Positions 38,531 through 47,130 of a stretch of 64,000 nt of DNA are shown piece by piece (position 1 is the stretch's first letter; every line of letters begins with the position of its first letter). The DNA comes from Streptomyces diacarni (GTDB lineage Bacteria; Actinomycetota; Actinomycetes; Streptomycetales; Streptomycetaceae). Location: contig NZ_QOIN01000035.1 of assembly GCF_003323715.1 (NCBI RefSeq), positions 62,001 through 126,000 of the forward strand. Reading direction: 5' to 3'. A program made the position numbers and the translations under genes. The notes beneath the pieces were generated by a model that was given only the letters and a program-made list of their open reading frames with translations, was not told where the DNA came from and did not search any database.

Positions 38531-39791
38531 ACGGGGCGGCCGTGACCGTGGCCGGTTCGGCGGCGGGCGCGGAGCGGGCCGCGAGCACGTCCCGGTAGAC
38601 CTCCTCGGTCTGGCTCACCACCCGCTCCCAGCTGTAGCGGGAGAGCACCCGGCGCCGCCCTGAGGCACCGTAGGCCCGGCCTCGCGCGGGCATCGCCAGC
38701 AGTGTCCGTACGGCCCTCGCCAGCGCGGCGGGGTCCTGCGGCGGCACGAGAAGCCCCGTGCCGCGGTGCGCGACGGTGTCGCGCTGGCCGCCGACCTCGG
38801 TGGCCACCACGGGCGTGCCGCAGCTCATGGCCTCCAGCGGGACGATGCCGAACGGCTCGTAGTCGGCGGGGCACAGCACCGCGTCGGCGGCCCGCATCAG
38901 CCGCGGCACCTCCTCGCGGCCCAGCCCGCCCGTCAGGTGCACCCGGTCGGCGACGCCCAGCTCCCGCGCCAGCGCGCGCAGCCGCCGCGCCTCCGGGTCC
39001 CGGTCCAGCGCGGGGCCGCCGGGACCGCCCGCGACGAGGAGCTCGGCGCCGGGTACGCGGGCGAGCGCGGCGATGGAGACGGCCGCGCCCTTGCGCGGCA
39101 CAAGACGCCCCACCTGGACCAGCAGCGGACGCCGCGCCGGGCGCGGCCACAGCGGCCCCGTGGGCGTGAACACGTCCGGGTCGACTCCGCAGGGCACCAC
39201 CGAGACCCGGTCGGCGCCCACGCCCATCGCGGCCAGTTCCTCGACCTCGTCGCGGCAGGTCGCGATGATCCGGTCGCAGGCGGTGCCGACCGCCGTCTCG
39301 CAGGGGATGCGCTCCCCCGGACTGGTGTCGGCCTCCTTCTGGTGCCGCCTCTTGACGGTGCCCAGCGCGTGGTAGGTGTGCGCGAACGGCAGCGCCCGCT
39401 CCTGCGCGGCCTGGAGGGTGGCCAGGCCCGACATCCAGAAGTGCGAGTGGACCAGGTGGGGCCGCTCGGCGGCCCACTGGGCGGACAGGAACGCGCCGAA
39501 CATGCCCATGTGGGGCAGCAGTTCGTCCTTCGTTACGGGTTCGGGCGGCCCGGCGGGCACGTGGTGGACGTCGACACCGTGGCGCAGCGGCAGCCGCTCG
39601 GGCAGGTCGGGGGAGTCCCGCCGGGTGTAGACGGTCACCCGGTGCCCGCGGGCGGCCAGCGTCTCGGCGAGCCGCGCCACGTGGACGTTCTGGCCGCCCG
39701 CGTCGGCCCCGCCCAGGGCGGCCAGCGGACTGGCGTGCTCGGAGACCAGCGCGATCCGCAGCGGCGCCTGCTCCTTCTTTCCGCCCGTCAT
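38529..39791 (-). CDS. GT4 family glycosyltransferase
   Basis: Product of 420 residues. RIALVSEHASPLAALGGADA and GGQNVHVARLAETLAARGH form the N-terminal acceptor domain, PHLVHSHFWMSGLAT a typical loop, VGRLVPRKGAAVSIAALA the start of the donor domain and YEPFGIVPLEAMSCGTPVVA the E-x-x-x-x-x-x-x-E sugar-nucleotide motif. It is GT-B, retaining, of the sucrose-synthase/mannosyltransferase clan. Donor and acceptor are not known. The start overlaps the previous stop (TGATG). Confidence 0.9.
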   Translation of the reverse strand: MTGGKKEQAPLRIALVSEHASPLAALGGADAGGQNVHVARLAETLAARGHRVTVYTRRDSPDLPERLPLRHGVDVHHVPAGPPEPVTKDELLPHMGMFGAFLSAQWAAERPHLVHSHFWMSGLATLQAAQERALPFAHTYHALGTVKRRHQKEADTSPGERIPCETAVGTACDRIIATCRDEVEELAAMGVGADRVSVVPCGVDPDVFTPTGPLWPRPARRPLLVQVGRLVPRKGAAVSIAALARVPGAELLVAGGPGGPALDRDPEARRLRALARELGVADRVHLTGGLGREEVPRLMRAADAVLCPADYEPFGIVPLEAMSCGTPVVATEVGGQRDTVAHRGTGLLVPPQDPAALARAVRTLLAMPARGRAYGASGRRRVLSRYSWERVVSQTEEVYRDVLAARSAPAAEPATVTAAP

Positions 39792-40756
39792 CAGCGGGTC
39801 ACCTCCTCGAGAAGCCGCTCCCAGCTGTGCAGGAACGGTTTGAGCCCGTAGCGGCCCAGTGCGGCGCGCCGCGCACGGGCCCCGTCCTCGGCGGCCGCCT
39901 GGGGCTCGTGCAGATAGCGGCGGGCCGCGTCGGCCAGCACCTCGGTCCTGGTGGAGAGCACCCCGGCGCCCTCGGGCACCGCCTCGACGGCTTCGGTGGT
40001 GGCCAGCGCGACCACCGGCATGCCCAGGTGCATGGCCTCCAGCAGGGACAGGCCCAGCGACGTCCAGCGCACCGGGTGCAGGTAGCAGCGCCGCCGCGCC
40101 AGCTCGGTGTGCAGCCGCTCCTGCGGCAGGTCCTCGGCGCGGCACCGCTCGGGGCCGAGACCCAGGTGTGCGGGGAGGCCTTCGGTGCGCATGCCGAACA
40201 CGTCCAGCGGCGCGGCCTCGCTGAGCGCGGGCAGCAGGTCGGTGCCCACGTGGCGGCCGCGCCGCACGGGGTCGTTGACGACGACGGCGGCCCGCTCCAG
40301 CTCGCCGGTCCACCGGTGTCCCGGGTCGACGATGCCGTGTTCGATGACGGTGGTGGGTGTCGAGCCGTTGTCCCAGAAGAGCCGGTTGAAGTGGGTGACG
40401 TGCACCAGCGTCAGCCCTGGCCTGTCCGCGTACGGGTGGCGGGTGTCCGGCACGTTCCCGTCGGGCGCGTTGTGCTCCAGGTAGACGGCGGGGATGTCGC
40501 GTCCCGGGCGGCGCCCGCCCAGCCAGCGGGCGGCCAGCTCCTCCTCGTGGGGGCGTTGCAGCACGACGGCGTCCACGTCCGCCTCGGCGAGCTCCTGCGG
40601 GGTCACCTCGCGTACGGAGTCGGGCCAGGCGAACGTCTCGGCGCGGCCCAGCCCGTCCAGGCCGCGGTCGGGCAGCACCGGCACCAGGTAGGTGTGCGGT
40701 CCTTGCACGAACGCCGTCGTCCAGGAGCCGTGCACGTGCCAGATCAGGATGTTCAT
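39791..40756 (-). CDS. Glycosyltransferase, GT4-like, with divergent N-terminus
   Basis: Product of 321 residues. NILIWHVHGSWTTAFVQGPH starts the protein, and the C-terminal region (RCYLHPVRWTSLGLSLLEAM, HLGMPVVALATTEAVEAVPE) has the GT4 donor-site Glu motif. It is shorter than typical GT4 enzymes (about 370-420). Related proteins are found in Streptomyces next to heptose genes. The sugar transferred is unknown. Both ends overlap neighbours (ATGA and TGATG), showing tight coupling. Confidence 0.8.
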   Translation of the reverse strand: MNILIWHVHGSWTTAFVQGPHTYLVPVLPDRGLDGLGRAETFAWPDSVREVTPQELAEADVDAVVLQRPHEEELAARWLGGRRPGRDIPAVYLEHNAPDGNVPDTRHPYADRPGLTLVHVTHFNRLFWDNGSTPTTVIEHGIVDPGHRWTGELERAAVVVNDPVRRGRHVGTDLLPALSEAAPLDVFGMRTEGLPAHLGLGPERCRAEDLPQERLHTELARRRCYLHPVRWTSLGLSLLEAMHLGMPVVALATTEAVEAVPEGAGVLSTRTEVLADAARRYLHEPQAAAEDGARARRAALGRYGLKPFLHSWERLLEEVTR

Positions 40757-41952
40757 GCCCCGGCCTTTCGGTTCGTCGTCACAGTCGCGCGGGCCGCGCC
40801 GCGCGCCGCACCGGCGGTGCTGTGCGCTGGGGTGGTGCTGTCCGCACGGTTGGTGCGTGGCGTACGGGCGCTGCGCGAACGGGCGGCGGGCGGCAGCCGG
40901 TCGAGCGCGGCCAGCACCTCCGCGTCCTCGATCCCGTCCAGGCAGGGGTGGCCCGACACGGGGCAGGCCACCGCGCGGGTGCCGGCGCACGGCGCGTCCG
41001 GGTCGCCCAACAGCACGTGCGGCACCCCGAAGGGCGCCCACCGTCCGGCCGGGACGACGGGCGCGAACAGGCACACGACCGGAGTGCCCACCGCCGCCGC
41101 CAGATGGGAGGGGCCCGTGTTGCCGACGACCACCGCGCGGGCGCCGGCCAGCACGCCGGCCAGCTCGTGCAACCCGGTGCGGCCACCCAGGTCGAGGGCG
41201 TGCTCCCCGGCGACGGCGGCCGTCAGTTCCTTCTCCGAGGCGCCGCCCGTGACCACCACCCGGTGCCCGGCCCCGGCCAGCGCCGCCACCGCGCGCGCCG
41301 CCCGCCGTTCGCTCCAGGCGCGGGCGGGCGCGGTGGCGCCGGGATGGACGACGACGTAGGGGTCGGTGCCGGTCAGCGGGCTGGTGTCGGGCGGGGGCTG
41401 GATGTCCAGTCCGCCGTGGTCGCCGGGCGGGAGGGCGAACCCGGCGGCGGCCGCCAGGTCCATCGCGGCCCGCGCCTCGTGCCGCCCGCGCCCCCTGCGG
41501 TGCCGCAGCTGGAGCAGCGAGCCGGGATAGTCCTCGCTGTCGGCGGCCACCCACTCCACCCCGGCCAGCTTCAGCAGCAGCGCGGCCGGCAGCGGGCTCT
41601 GGTGGTAGGAGGTGAGGATCAGCGCGCGGTCGAAACGCCGGGCGGCCAGGGCGGCGACGAGCGCGTCGGCGGCCTGCCCGTCCACCGCCGCCGGGTCGCG
41701 CCCCACCCACGGGGCGTCGAACGTGACGACCTCGTCGACCCCGGGCAGCAGCCGTGCCGCCGTCTGCCCCAGCGGTCCCGCCAGCAGCGTGACGCGTCGC
41801 GACCCGGCGGCCGCCATCCGCACGGCGGGCCCCGCCAGCAGGACGTCGCCGACGCTGTCGAGCCGCACCACGAGCGTGTGGGGGCGGTCCGCGCCGCGAG
41901 GCGCGGCGTCGCCGGGTGCGGGGTGGCGGGGCGTGCGTTCCGGGTGCGTCAT
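40753..41952 (-). CDS. GT9 (heptosyltransferase-like) glycosyltransferase, second copy
   Basis: Product of 399 residues. HTLVVRLDSVGDVLLAGPAV is the GT9 N-terminal motif, DPYVVVHPGATAPARAWSER the middle motif, and VVGNTGPSHLAAAVGTPVVC the donor-site segment. A Cys-containing loop (CAGTRAVACPVSGHPCLDGI) near the end is seen in many actinobacterial members. Two GT9 enzymes in one operon suggest at least two heptose (or related) additions. Overlaps with both neighbours by ATGA. Confidence 0.9.
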   Translation of the reverse strand: MTHPERTPRHPAPGDAAPRGADRPHTLVVRLDSVGDVLLAGPAVRMAAAGSRRVTLLAGPLGQTAARLLPGVDEVVTFDAPWVGRDPAAVDGQAADALVAALAARRFDRALILTSYHQSPLPAALLLKLAGVEWVAADSEDYPGSLLQLRHRRGRGRHEARAAMDLAAAAGFALPPGDHGGLDIQPPPDTSPLTGTDPYVVVHPGATAPARAWSERRAARAVAALAGAGHRVVVTGGASEKELTAAVAGEHALDLGGRTGLHELAGVLAGARAVVVGNTGPSHLAAAVGTPVVCLFAPVVPAGRWAPFGVPHVLLGDPDAPCAGTRAVACPVSGHPCLDGIEDAEVLAALDRLPPAARSRSARTPRTNRADSTTPAHSTAGAARGAARATVTTNRKAGA

Positions 41953-42770
41953 CCGAGGCCTCCGGGGCGGGAGCGGGGGTGGGCGCGTGCGCCGCCCGGG
42001 CGCGCGCCCGTGCCGCGCTCGGGGCGGCGGCCCGGCGCTTCGTTCGCGGGGGAGGAGGCGGCCCCGTGTGCGGGGCCGAGCAGGGTGCGGACCGCCGAGG
42101 CCAGGTGGCCCGCGGTGTGCGGGGCCGCGTCGGTCTCCTCGGGCCGCGTGGCCTCGTTGGGGACGAGCAGACCGGGCGCGCCCGCGTGGTGGGCCGCCAG
42201 CAGGTCGGTGCCGATGTCGCCGACGACGACCGTGCGGCCCGGGGGCAGGCCCAGTACCCGGCAGACCGCGTGCACCAGTCCCGGCGCCGGCTTGCGGCAG
42301 CCGCATCCCGCGCCGGGTATGTGCGGGCACACGGCCGTGACCTCGATGGGTCCCAGCAGTTCCGCCATGCGCGCGTGCAGCGCTTCGAGCTGGGCCAGGG
42401 TGAGCAGGCCGCGCCCGATGTCGGGCTGGTTGGTCACCACGGCGGCGCGTGTCCCCGCGGCCTCCAGCAGCCGCATGGCCTCCGCCGCGTGGGGCCGGGC
42501 CCGTACCCGGGCGGGGTCGGTGTTGTGCGGCACGTCCTCGATGAGGGTGCCGTCCCGGTCGAAGAGCACGGCCGCGGGCGCGCCTTCGGGCGCGGCATCG
42601 GGCGGGGCGCCGGCCCCCGGCGCGCTGACGGGCGCCGGCGCGCTGCCGGTGGGGATCCGCAGCAGCGGCGCGTCAGGCCCGTCCTGGTACCAGGTGGCGG
42701 CCGCGGTGCGGAGCACCACGCCGGCGCGCGCCGTGCCGTGCGGCGGCCTGCCCGCGGTGCGGATGCTCAC
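41949..42770 (-). CDS. gmhB: Heptose 1,7-bisphosphate phosphatase (HAD-IIIA)
   Basis: Product of 273 residues from a GTG overlapping the GT2 stop. The first ~70 residues are a low-complexity extension. The HAD core follows: VLFDRDGTLIEDVPHN (catalytic D-x-D), AAVVTNQPDIGRGLLT, CPHIPGAGCGCRKPAPGL (the zinc-binding Cys/His loop characteristic of GmhB) and VVVGDIGTDLLAAHHAG. It removes the 7-phosphate of heptose 1,7-bisphosphate between the kinase and adenylyltransferase steps of HldE. With gmhA and hldE the pathway to ADP-D,D-heptose is complete here. Confidence 0.88.
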   Translation of the reverse strand: MSIRTAGRPPHGTARAGVVLRTAAATWYQDGPDAPLLRIPTGSAPAPVSAPGAGAPPDAAPEGAPAAVLFDRDGTLIEDVPHNTDPARVRARPHAAEAMRLLEAAGTRAAVVTNQPDIGRGLLTLAQLEALHARMAELLGPIEVTAVCPHIPGAGCGCRKPAPGLVHAVCRVLGLPPGRTVVVGDIGTDLLAAHHAGAPGLLVPNEATRPEETDAAPHTAGHLASAVRTLLGPAHGAASSPANEAPGRRPERGTGARPGGARAHPRSRPGGLG

Positions 42771-43801
42771 GGCCACACCCCCGTGCCGTCGCACCACCGG
42801 GCGGGCCGGGACTGGAGCTGGGCGCGGGCCCAGTGGAAGGTGGCCACCGGCGGGATCAGCAGGCTGCTGAGGGCCATGGTGACGCCCTCGTCGCGGGTGC
42901 GGGGGCCCGGGCGCAGCCGGGCGGTCAGCAGCTCCGCGGTGCCCAGCAGCCACAGCCCGCCCAGCGCCGCCGCGACGCGGGGCCTTCCGGCGGCCAGCCC
43001 GCCGAGGGCCGCCCCTGCCGCCGCCGTGGTGACCAGGTGCCGGGGCAGCCGGCCGCGCGCCGCGCCGGCCCGCCGCCACCATCCGGGACCGTGCAGCCGG
43101 TTCATCAGCACGTCGTCCGCGTTGCCGCGCTGCGCCCGCACCGACACCCAGCGGTCGGCGGCGCGCACCGGGTGGACGGTGTGCCGTTCGCCCTCCGCCA
43201 GCGACCAGCCCGCCGCGTCCAGCCGCAGGGCGAGGTCGGCGTCCTCGCGGAACGCGCGGCGGAAGCGTTCGTCGAACCCGCCGACCGCCTCCAGCGCGTC
43301 GCGCCGGTAGGCCATGTCGGCGGTGATCCACTGCGCGGTGGCCAGCCCGGCGGTGTTGCGTTCCCAGTCCGTGGGCGGCCGGTCCGCGGGCAGCGGGACG
43401 GTGATGCGCCCCTGGGTGCCCGCCGTGCGGAGGGGGGAGGCCTCCGCCGCCGCCAGGTCGGCGGCCAGCCGTGCCGTCCAGCGCTCACCGGGGACGACGT
43501 CGTCGTCGAGGAAGGCGATCCACTCCTCCTCGGCGGCGCGCCAGCCCACGTTCCGCGCGGCGGCGGGCCCGGCGGCCGCTCCGGGCACCACCGTGACCAG
43601 CTCGGCCAGGTCCGCGGGCACCTCGACGGGCAGCGGGTCGCACTGCTGGGCCGGGCGGTCGTCGACGAGCACGATCCGGCGGGGCAGCGGCGGTCCGGCC
43701 TCGGCCAGCGCCTGGAGCGTGCGGTTCAGCGACGGCCTGCCCAGGGTCGGGATGACGACCGCGAACGCGGGCGCCCGGCGTCCGCCGCCCGCGCGGCTCA
43801 C
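42767..43801 (-). CDS. GT2 family glycosyltransferase
   Basis: Product of 344 residues from a GTG overlapping the carbamoyltransferase stop. FAVVIPTLGRPSLNRTLQAL, VLVDDRPAQQ and EWIAFLDDDVVPGERWTARL (D-x-D metal motif) define a GT-A GT2 fold; FREDADLALRLDAAGWSLAE is the acceptor-side motif. Near the C-terminus there are two weakly hydrophobic stretches (LVTTAAAGAALGGLAAG, VAAALGGLWLLGTAEL) that may associate with the membrane. Substrate unknown. Confidence 0.88.
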   Translation of the reverse strand: MSRAGGGRRAPAFAVVIPTLGRPSLNRTLQALAEAGPPLPRRIVLVDDRPAQQCDPLPVEVPADLAELVTVVPGAAAGPAAARNVGWRAAEEEWIAFLDDDVVPGERWTARLAADLAAAEASPLRTAGTQGRITVPLPADRPPTDWERNTAGLATAQWITADMAYRRDALEAVGGFDERFRRAFREDADLALRLDAAGWSLAEGERHTVHPVRAADRWVSVRAQRGNADDVLMNRLHGPGWWRRAGAARGRLPRHLVTTAAAGAALGGLAAGRPRVAAALGGLWLLGTAELLTARLRPGPRTRDEGVTMALSSLLIPPVATFHWARAQLQSRPARWCDGTGVWP

Positions 43802-45555
43802 GCCGCCTCCCCGTGGAGGACGCCGGTCTCCCGGGGCGGGCCCTCGGCCTCCGGGGGCGGTGCCTCGGCCTCCCTGGGCGGCGAGCCGGCGGCGTGGGAC
43901 GGCGCGTCGGCCGCGCGGTGGAAGAAGTCGGCTCTGCGCACCACGTACGGGCCGATGGCGAGGAGGTCGACGGGGGAGGAGCCGAAGCACTCCAGCGCGT
44001 CGCGCGGATCGTCCACCATGGGACGGCCCGCCGTGTTGAGGCTGGTGTTGACGACGACGGGCAGCCCCGTCAGCCGCTCGAACGCGGTCAGTATCCGCGC
44101 CACCAGCGGCTCCCTCTCGCTGCTGACGGTCTGGATACGGGCCGTGCCGTCGGTGTGCACGACCGCCGGGATACGGTCCAGCCAGGCGGTCCGCACCTCG
44201 TGGACGAACAGCATGTACGGGCTGGGCAGCACCCCGTCGAAGATCTCCGGCGCCCGCTCCCGCAGGACCATGGGGGCCACGGGGCGGAACTGTTCGCGGC
44301 CCTTGACGTCGTTGAGCCGCTCCAGGTTGGCGGCCCTGCCCGGGTGCGCCAGCAGCGAGCGGTGCCCCAGTGCGCGCGGCCCGTACTCGCTGCGGCCCTG
44401 GAACCAGGCGACGATCCCGTCGTCGGCCAGCGCGCGGGCCACCGTCTCGGCCACGTCGTCGGGCTCCTCGAACGGCACCCCCGCCACCGTCAGCCACTCG
44501 CGCAGCGCGCTGTCCTCCCAGCGCCGCCCCAGGTCGGCCCCGGCCATCGGCGCGGTGGCGTCACCGCCCTGGGCGGCCAGGGCCAGCGCCCCGCCCAGCG
44601 CGGTCCCCGCGTCCCCCGCCGCCGGCTGCACCCACACCTGCGAGAACGGGCCCTCGGCGGCGATCCGCGAGTTGGCCACGCAGTTGAGCGCGACGCCGCC
44701 CGCCATGGTCAGCAGTTCGTCGTGGGTCCGGCCGTGCAGCCAGCGCACCATGTCCAGCAGCGTGTCCTCCAGACACCGCTGGGCGCTTGCCGCCAGATCG
44801 GCGTGCTCCTGGGTGAAGTCCTGCCCCGGCCTGGCAGGCGGGGCGAAGCTCTCCCAGGGCACCTGTTCGGCCACGAACCCGCCGTCCCCGGTGGAGTGCA
44901 CGTACCGGCTCAGCTCGGCGGCCATGCGCGGCTTCCCGTAGGAGGCCAGCGCCATCACCTTGTACTCGTCCGAGGAGCGCAGGAACCCCAGGTGCGTGGT
45001 CAGTTCCTCGTAGACCAGACCCAGCGAGTGCGGCAGCTGCTGGCCGCGCAGCGGCTCGACGACACCGCCCCGGCGGCGCCCCGCCAGATGGGACGTCGAC
45101 TCGCCGCGCCCGTCCACCACCAGTACGGAGGAGCGGTCCGCGTCCGGCGCGGCGAACGCCGAGGAGGCCGCGTGCGCCAGGTGGTGCGCCACGAAGTGCA
45201 CCTTCTCCGGCTCCAGACCCGGCAGCGCCTCGCGCAGGAAGGAGGGGGCCTCGCGCGCGTAGGTGAGGCGCAGCGGGTCCCACGGGTCGTCAAGACCCAT
45301 GTCGGCTGCGGGCTTGGCCAGGTCCGGGTCGAAGGAGTAGGCCACCGCGTCGAGGTCCTGCGGCCGCAGCCCCGCCTCGGCCAGGCACCAGGCGGCCGCC
45401 TGCTGGGGGAGCTCCCAGGCGGCGAACGGCACCGGGCGTTTGCCGTGCTTGCGGCGGGAGAACCGCTCCTCCTCCGCCGCGGCCACGGTGTGCCCGTCGA
45501 TGACGAGCGCCGCCGCCGGGTCGTGGAAGAGAGCGTTGATTCCGAGAACGCGCAT
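43798..45555 (-). CDS. NodU/CmcH family O-carbamoyltransferase
   Basis: Product of 585 residues. RVLGINALFHDPAAALVIDG starts the Kae1-like domain; VHFVAHHLAHAASSAFAA holds the metal-binding His residues; LLTMAGGVALNCVANSRIA is the conserved glycine loop; WFQGRSEYGPRALGHRSLLA is the family's C-terminal signature. These enzymes transfer a carbamoyl group from carbamoyl phosphate to a sugar or antibiotic hydroxyl via a carbamoyl-adenylate. Here the acceptor is probably a sugar of the operon's glycan. The C-terminal ~35 residues are a Pro/Glu-rich tail. AAAGGCGG lies upstream of the ATG. Confidence 0.92.
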   Translation of the reverse strand: MRVLGINALFHDPAAALVIDGHTVAAAEEERFSRRKHGKRPVPFAAWELPQQAAAWCLAEAGLRPQDLDAVAYSFDPDLAKPAADMGLDDPWDPLRLTYAREAPSFLREALPGLEPEKVHFVAHHLAHAASSAFAAPDADRSSVLVVDGRGESTSHLAGRRRGGVVEPLRGQQLPHSLGLVYEELTTHLGFLRSSDEYKVMALASYGKPRMAAELSRYVHSTGDGGFVAEQVPWESFAPPARPGQDFTQEHADLAASAQRCLEDTLLDMVRWLHGRTHDELLTMAGGVALNCVANSRIAAEGPFSQVWVQPAAGDAGTALGGALALAAQGGDATAPMAGADLGRRWEDSALREWLTVAGVPFEEPDDVAETVARALADDGIVAWFQGRSEYGPRALGHRSLLAHPGRAANLERLNDVKGREQFRPVAPMVLRERAPEIFDGVLPSPYMLFVHEVRTAWLDRIPAVVHTDGTARIQTVSSEREPLVARILTAFERLTGLPVVVNTSLNTAGRPMVDDPRDALECFGSSPVDLLAIGPYVVRRADFFHRAADAPSHAAGSPPREAEAPPPEAEGPPRETGVLHGEAA

Positions 45556-45662
45556 GGTCTGGTCCGCCTTTCGCCGGACGGGCGCCGACTGGAGAAGGGG
45601 GGGGCGGTGGGGGAGGGTGACGCGGGGAGGGGGTGCGGCTTGAGGGACGCGGAGGGGCGGCG

Positions 45663-46661
45663 TCATCCGGCGGCGTGCTGCCGGAACCAGTCGATGGTGC
45701 GCCGCAGTCCGTCCCTGGCCGTCACCGTCGGCTCCCACTGGAGCTTGCCGCGGGCCAGGGTGATGTCGGGACAGCGCACCGCCGGGTCGTCGCTGGGCCG
45801 CTCGATGAAGCGCAGCCCCGAGGCGGAGCCGGCCAGCTCGATGACGAGCCGGGCCAGTTCCTGCATGGTGATCTCGTCCGGGTTGCCGATGTTGACGGGC
45901 CCGGGCAGCTCGGATCCCGCCATCGCCAGGACGCCGCGCACGGTGTCGTCGACGTACGCCAGCGACCGCGTCTGGCGCCCGTCCCCGGTCACCGTCAGCT
46001 CCTCGCCCGCCAGCGCCTGCCGCACGAAGGTGGGGACGGCGCGGCCGTCGTAGCCGCGCATCCGCGGCCCGTAGGTGTTGAAGAGGCGGACGATGCCCAC
46101 GTCGGCGCCGCGGGCACGGGCCTCGGCCGCCGTCAGTGCCTCACCGAACCGCTTGGCCTCGTCGTACACGCTGCGCGGCCCCACCGGATTGACGTGGCCC
46201 CAGTAGCGTTCGCTCTGCGGATGTTCCTGCGGATCGCCGTAGGCCTCCGAGGTGGAGGCGTGCAGGAAACGCGCACCGTGGCGCCGGGCCAGCGCCAGCG
46301 CGTTGCGGGTGCCGGAGCTGCCCGTCTCCAGGGTGTGCAGGGGCATGCGCAGATAGTCGGCCGGGGACGCGGGCGAGGCGAAGTTCAGCACCAGATCGGG
46401 GGCACGGGCGGCGCCTGCGCCCGCCACCTCGGCGTCGAACGGGTGGCAGATGTCGGCCTCGACGAGATGGAATCCCGGGCGGCCCGTCACATGCGCCACA
46501 TTCTCCCGCCTGCCGGTGCAGAAATCGTCGACACACGTGACCTCGCATCCGCCTTCGAGTAGCGCGGTGCACAAATGCGAGCCGACGAATCCGGCGCCGC
46601 CCGTGACGACGGCGTGCCGGAATCCCCGGAAACCGGGTATGGAGCCGGTGGGCTTGTCCAT
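45663..46661 (-). CDS. UDP-xylose-synthase-like NAD-dependent epimerase/decarboxylase
   Basis: Product of 332 residues. AVVTGGAGFVGSHLCTALLE is the NAD-binding Rossmann motif; LNFASPASPADYLRMPLHTL, STSEAYGDPQEHPQ and SVYDEAKRFGEAL (catalytic Tyr and Lys) are characteristic of the UDP-glucuronate decarboxylase (UXS) group of SDR enzymes. It supplies a nucleotide sugar, perhaps UDP-xylose, for the glycan. The ATG at 46661 is chosen because AGGAG lies 6 bases upstream; a GTG two codons earlier overlaps that site. It is the first gene of the operon. Confidence 0.87.
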   Translation of the reverse strand: MDKPTGSIPGFRGFRHAVVTGGAGFVGSHLCTALLEGGCEVTCVDDFCTGRRENVAHVTGRPGFHLVEADICHPFDAEVAGAGAARAPDLVLNFASPASPADYLRMPLHTLETGSSGTRNALALARRHGARFLHASTSEAYGDPQEHPQSERYWGHVNPVGPRSVYDEAKRFGEALTAAEARARGADVGIVRLFNTYGPRMRGYDGRAVPTFVRQALAGEELTVTGDGRQTRSLAYVDDTVRGVLAMAGSELPGPVNIGNPDEITMQELARLVIELAGSASGLRFIERPSDDPAVRCPDITLARGKLQWEPTVTARDGLRRTIDWFRQHAAG

Positions 46662-47130
46662 GAGCACTCCTGAGGCTTTCGCTCAGTTGTCCCGAAGAGC
46701 GTGCGCGACACCGTCAGGAACCGCGCGGAAACCGCCGTGCCGAGCACCGGTGTGCTCGCCCTCACAAGCCTGCGGCGACCCGCACCGCGTCGCAACCGAG
46801 AGGCTGGCGAGCGCTGCTCACCGTGGCGCTGCGCTGCGTGAACGAGCGCTGTGCAGCGGGGTCGGGCGCGGACGCGGAGTAAGGGAGCAGGTGCGGATCC
46901 CCGGCCTGTGAGCAAGGCAACCCGGATCCTTTTCCCGCTGGTCATCCCGGGCGGGAGGAGAGCGCCGGTGCGCCGGTCAGGGCAACGGCGACCGGGTCGG
47001 CGCGAGCCGTCTGTGAATATGGCTGAGGGCCCAGGGCGAGAGCACCGCGAAAGCCCTTTTCCACCTGCTCCCCGCCCGTTCCCGCGGCCTCACTTTCCTC
47101 CCGTCCCCTGCCTTCCTGCGTGCATTCCTC
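46662..47130. other. Intergenic region, 469 bases, divergent promoters of glycan operon and MFS gene
   Basis: No gene is supported. The region holds a perfect inverted repeat at 46741-46758 about 80 bases from the glycan operon start. The part near the MFS gene (47040-47130) is pyrimidine-rich. Confidence 0.55.
46741..46758. promoter_or_regulatory. Palindrome upstream of the glycan operon
   Basis: CGAGCAC (46741-46747) and GTGCTCG (46752-46758) form a perfect 7-base inverted repeat around CGGT. Its position suggests an operator for the operon starting at 46661. Confidence 0.4.
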
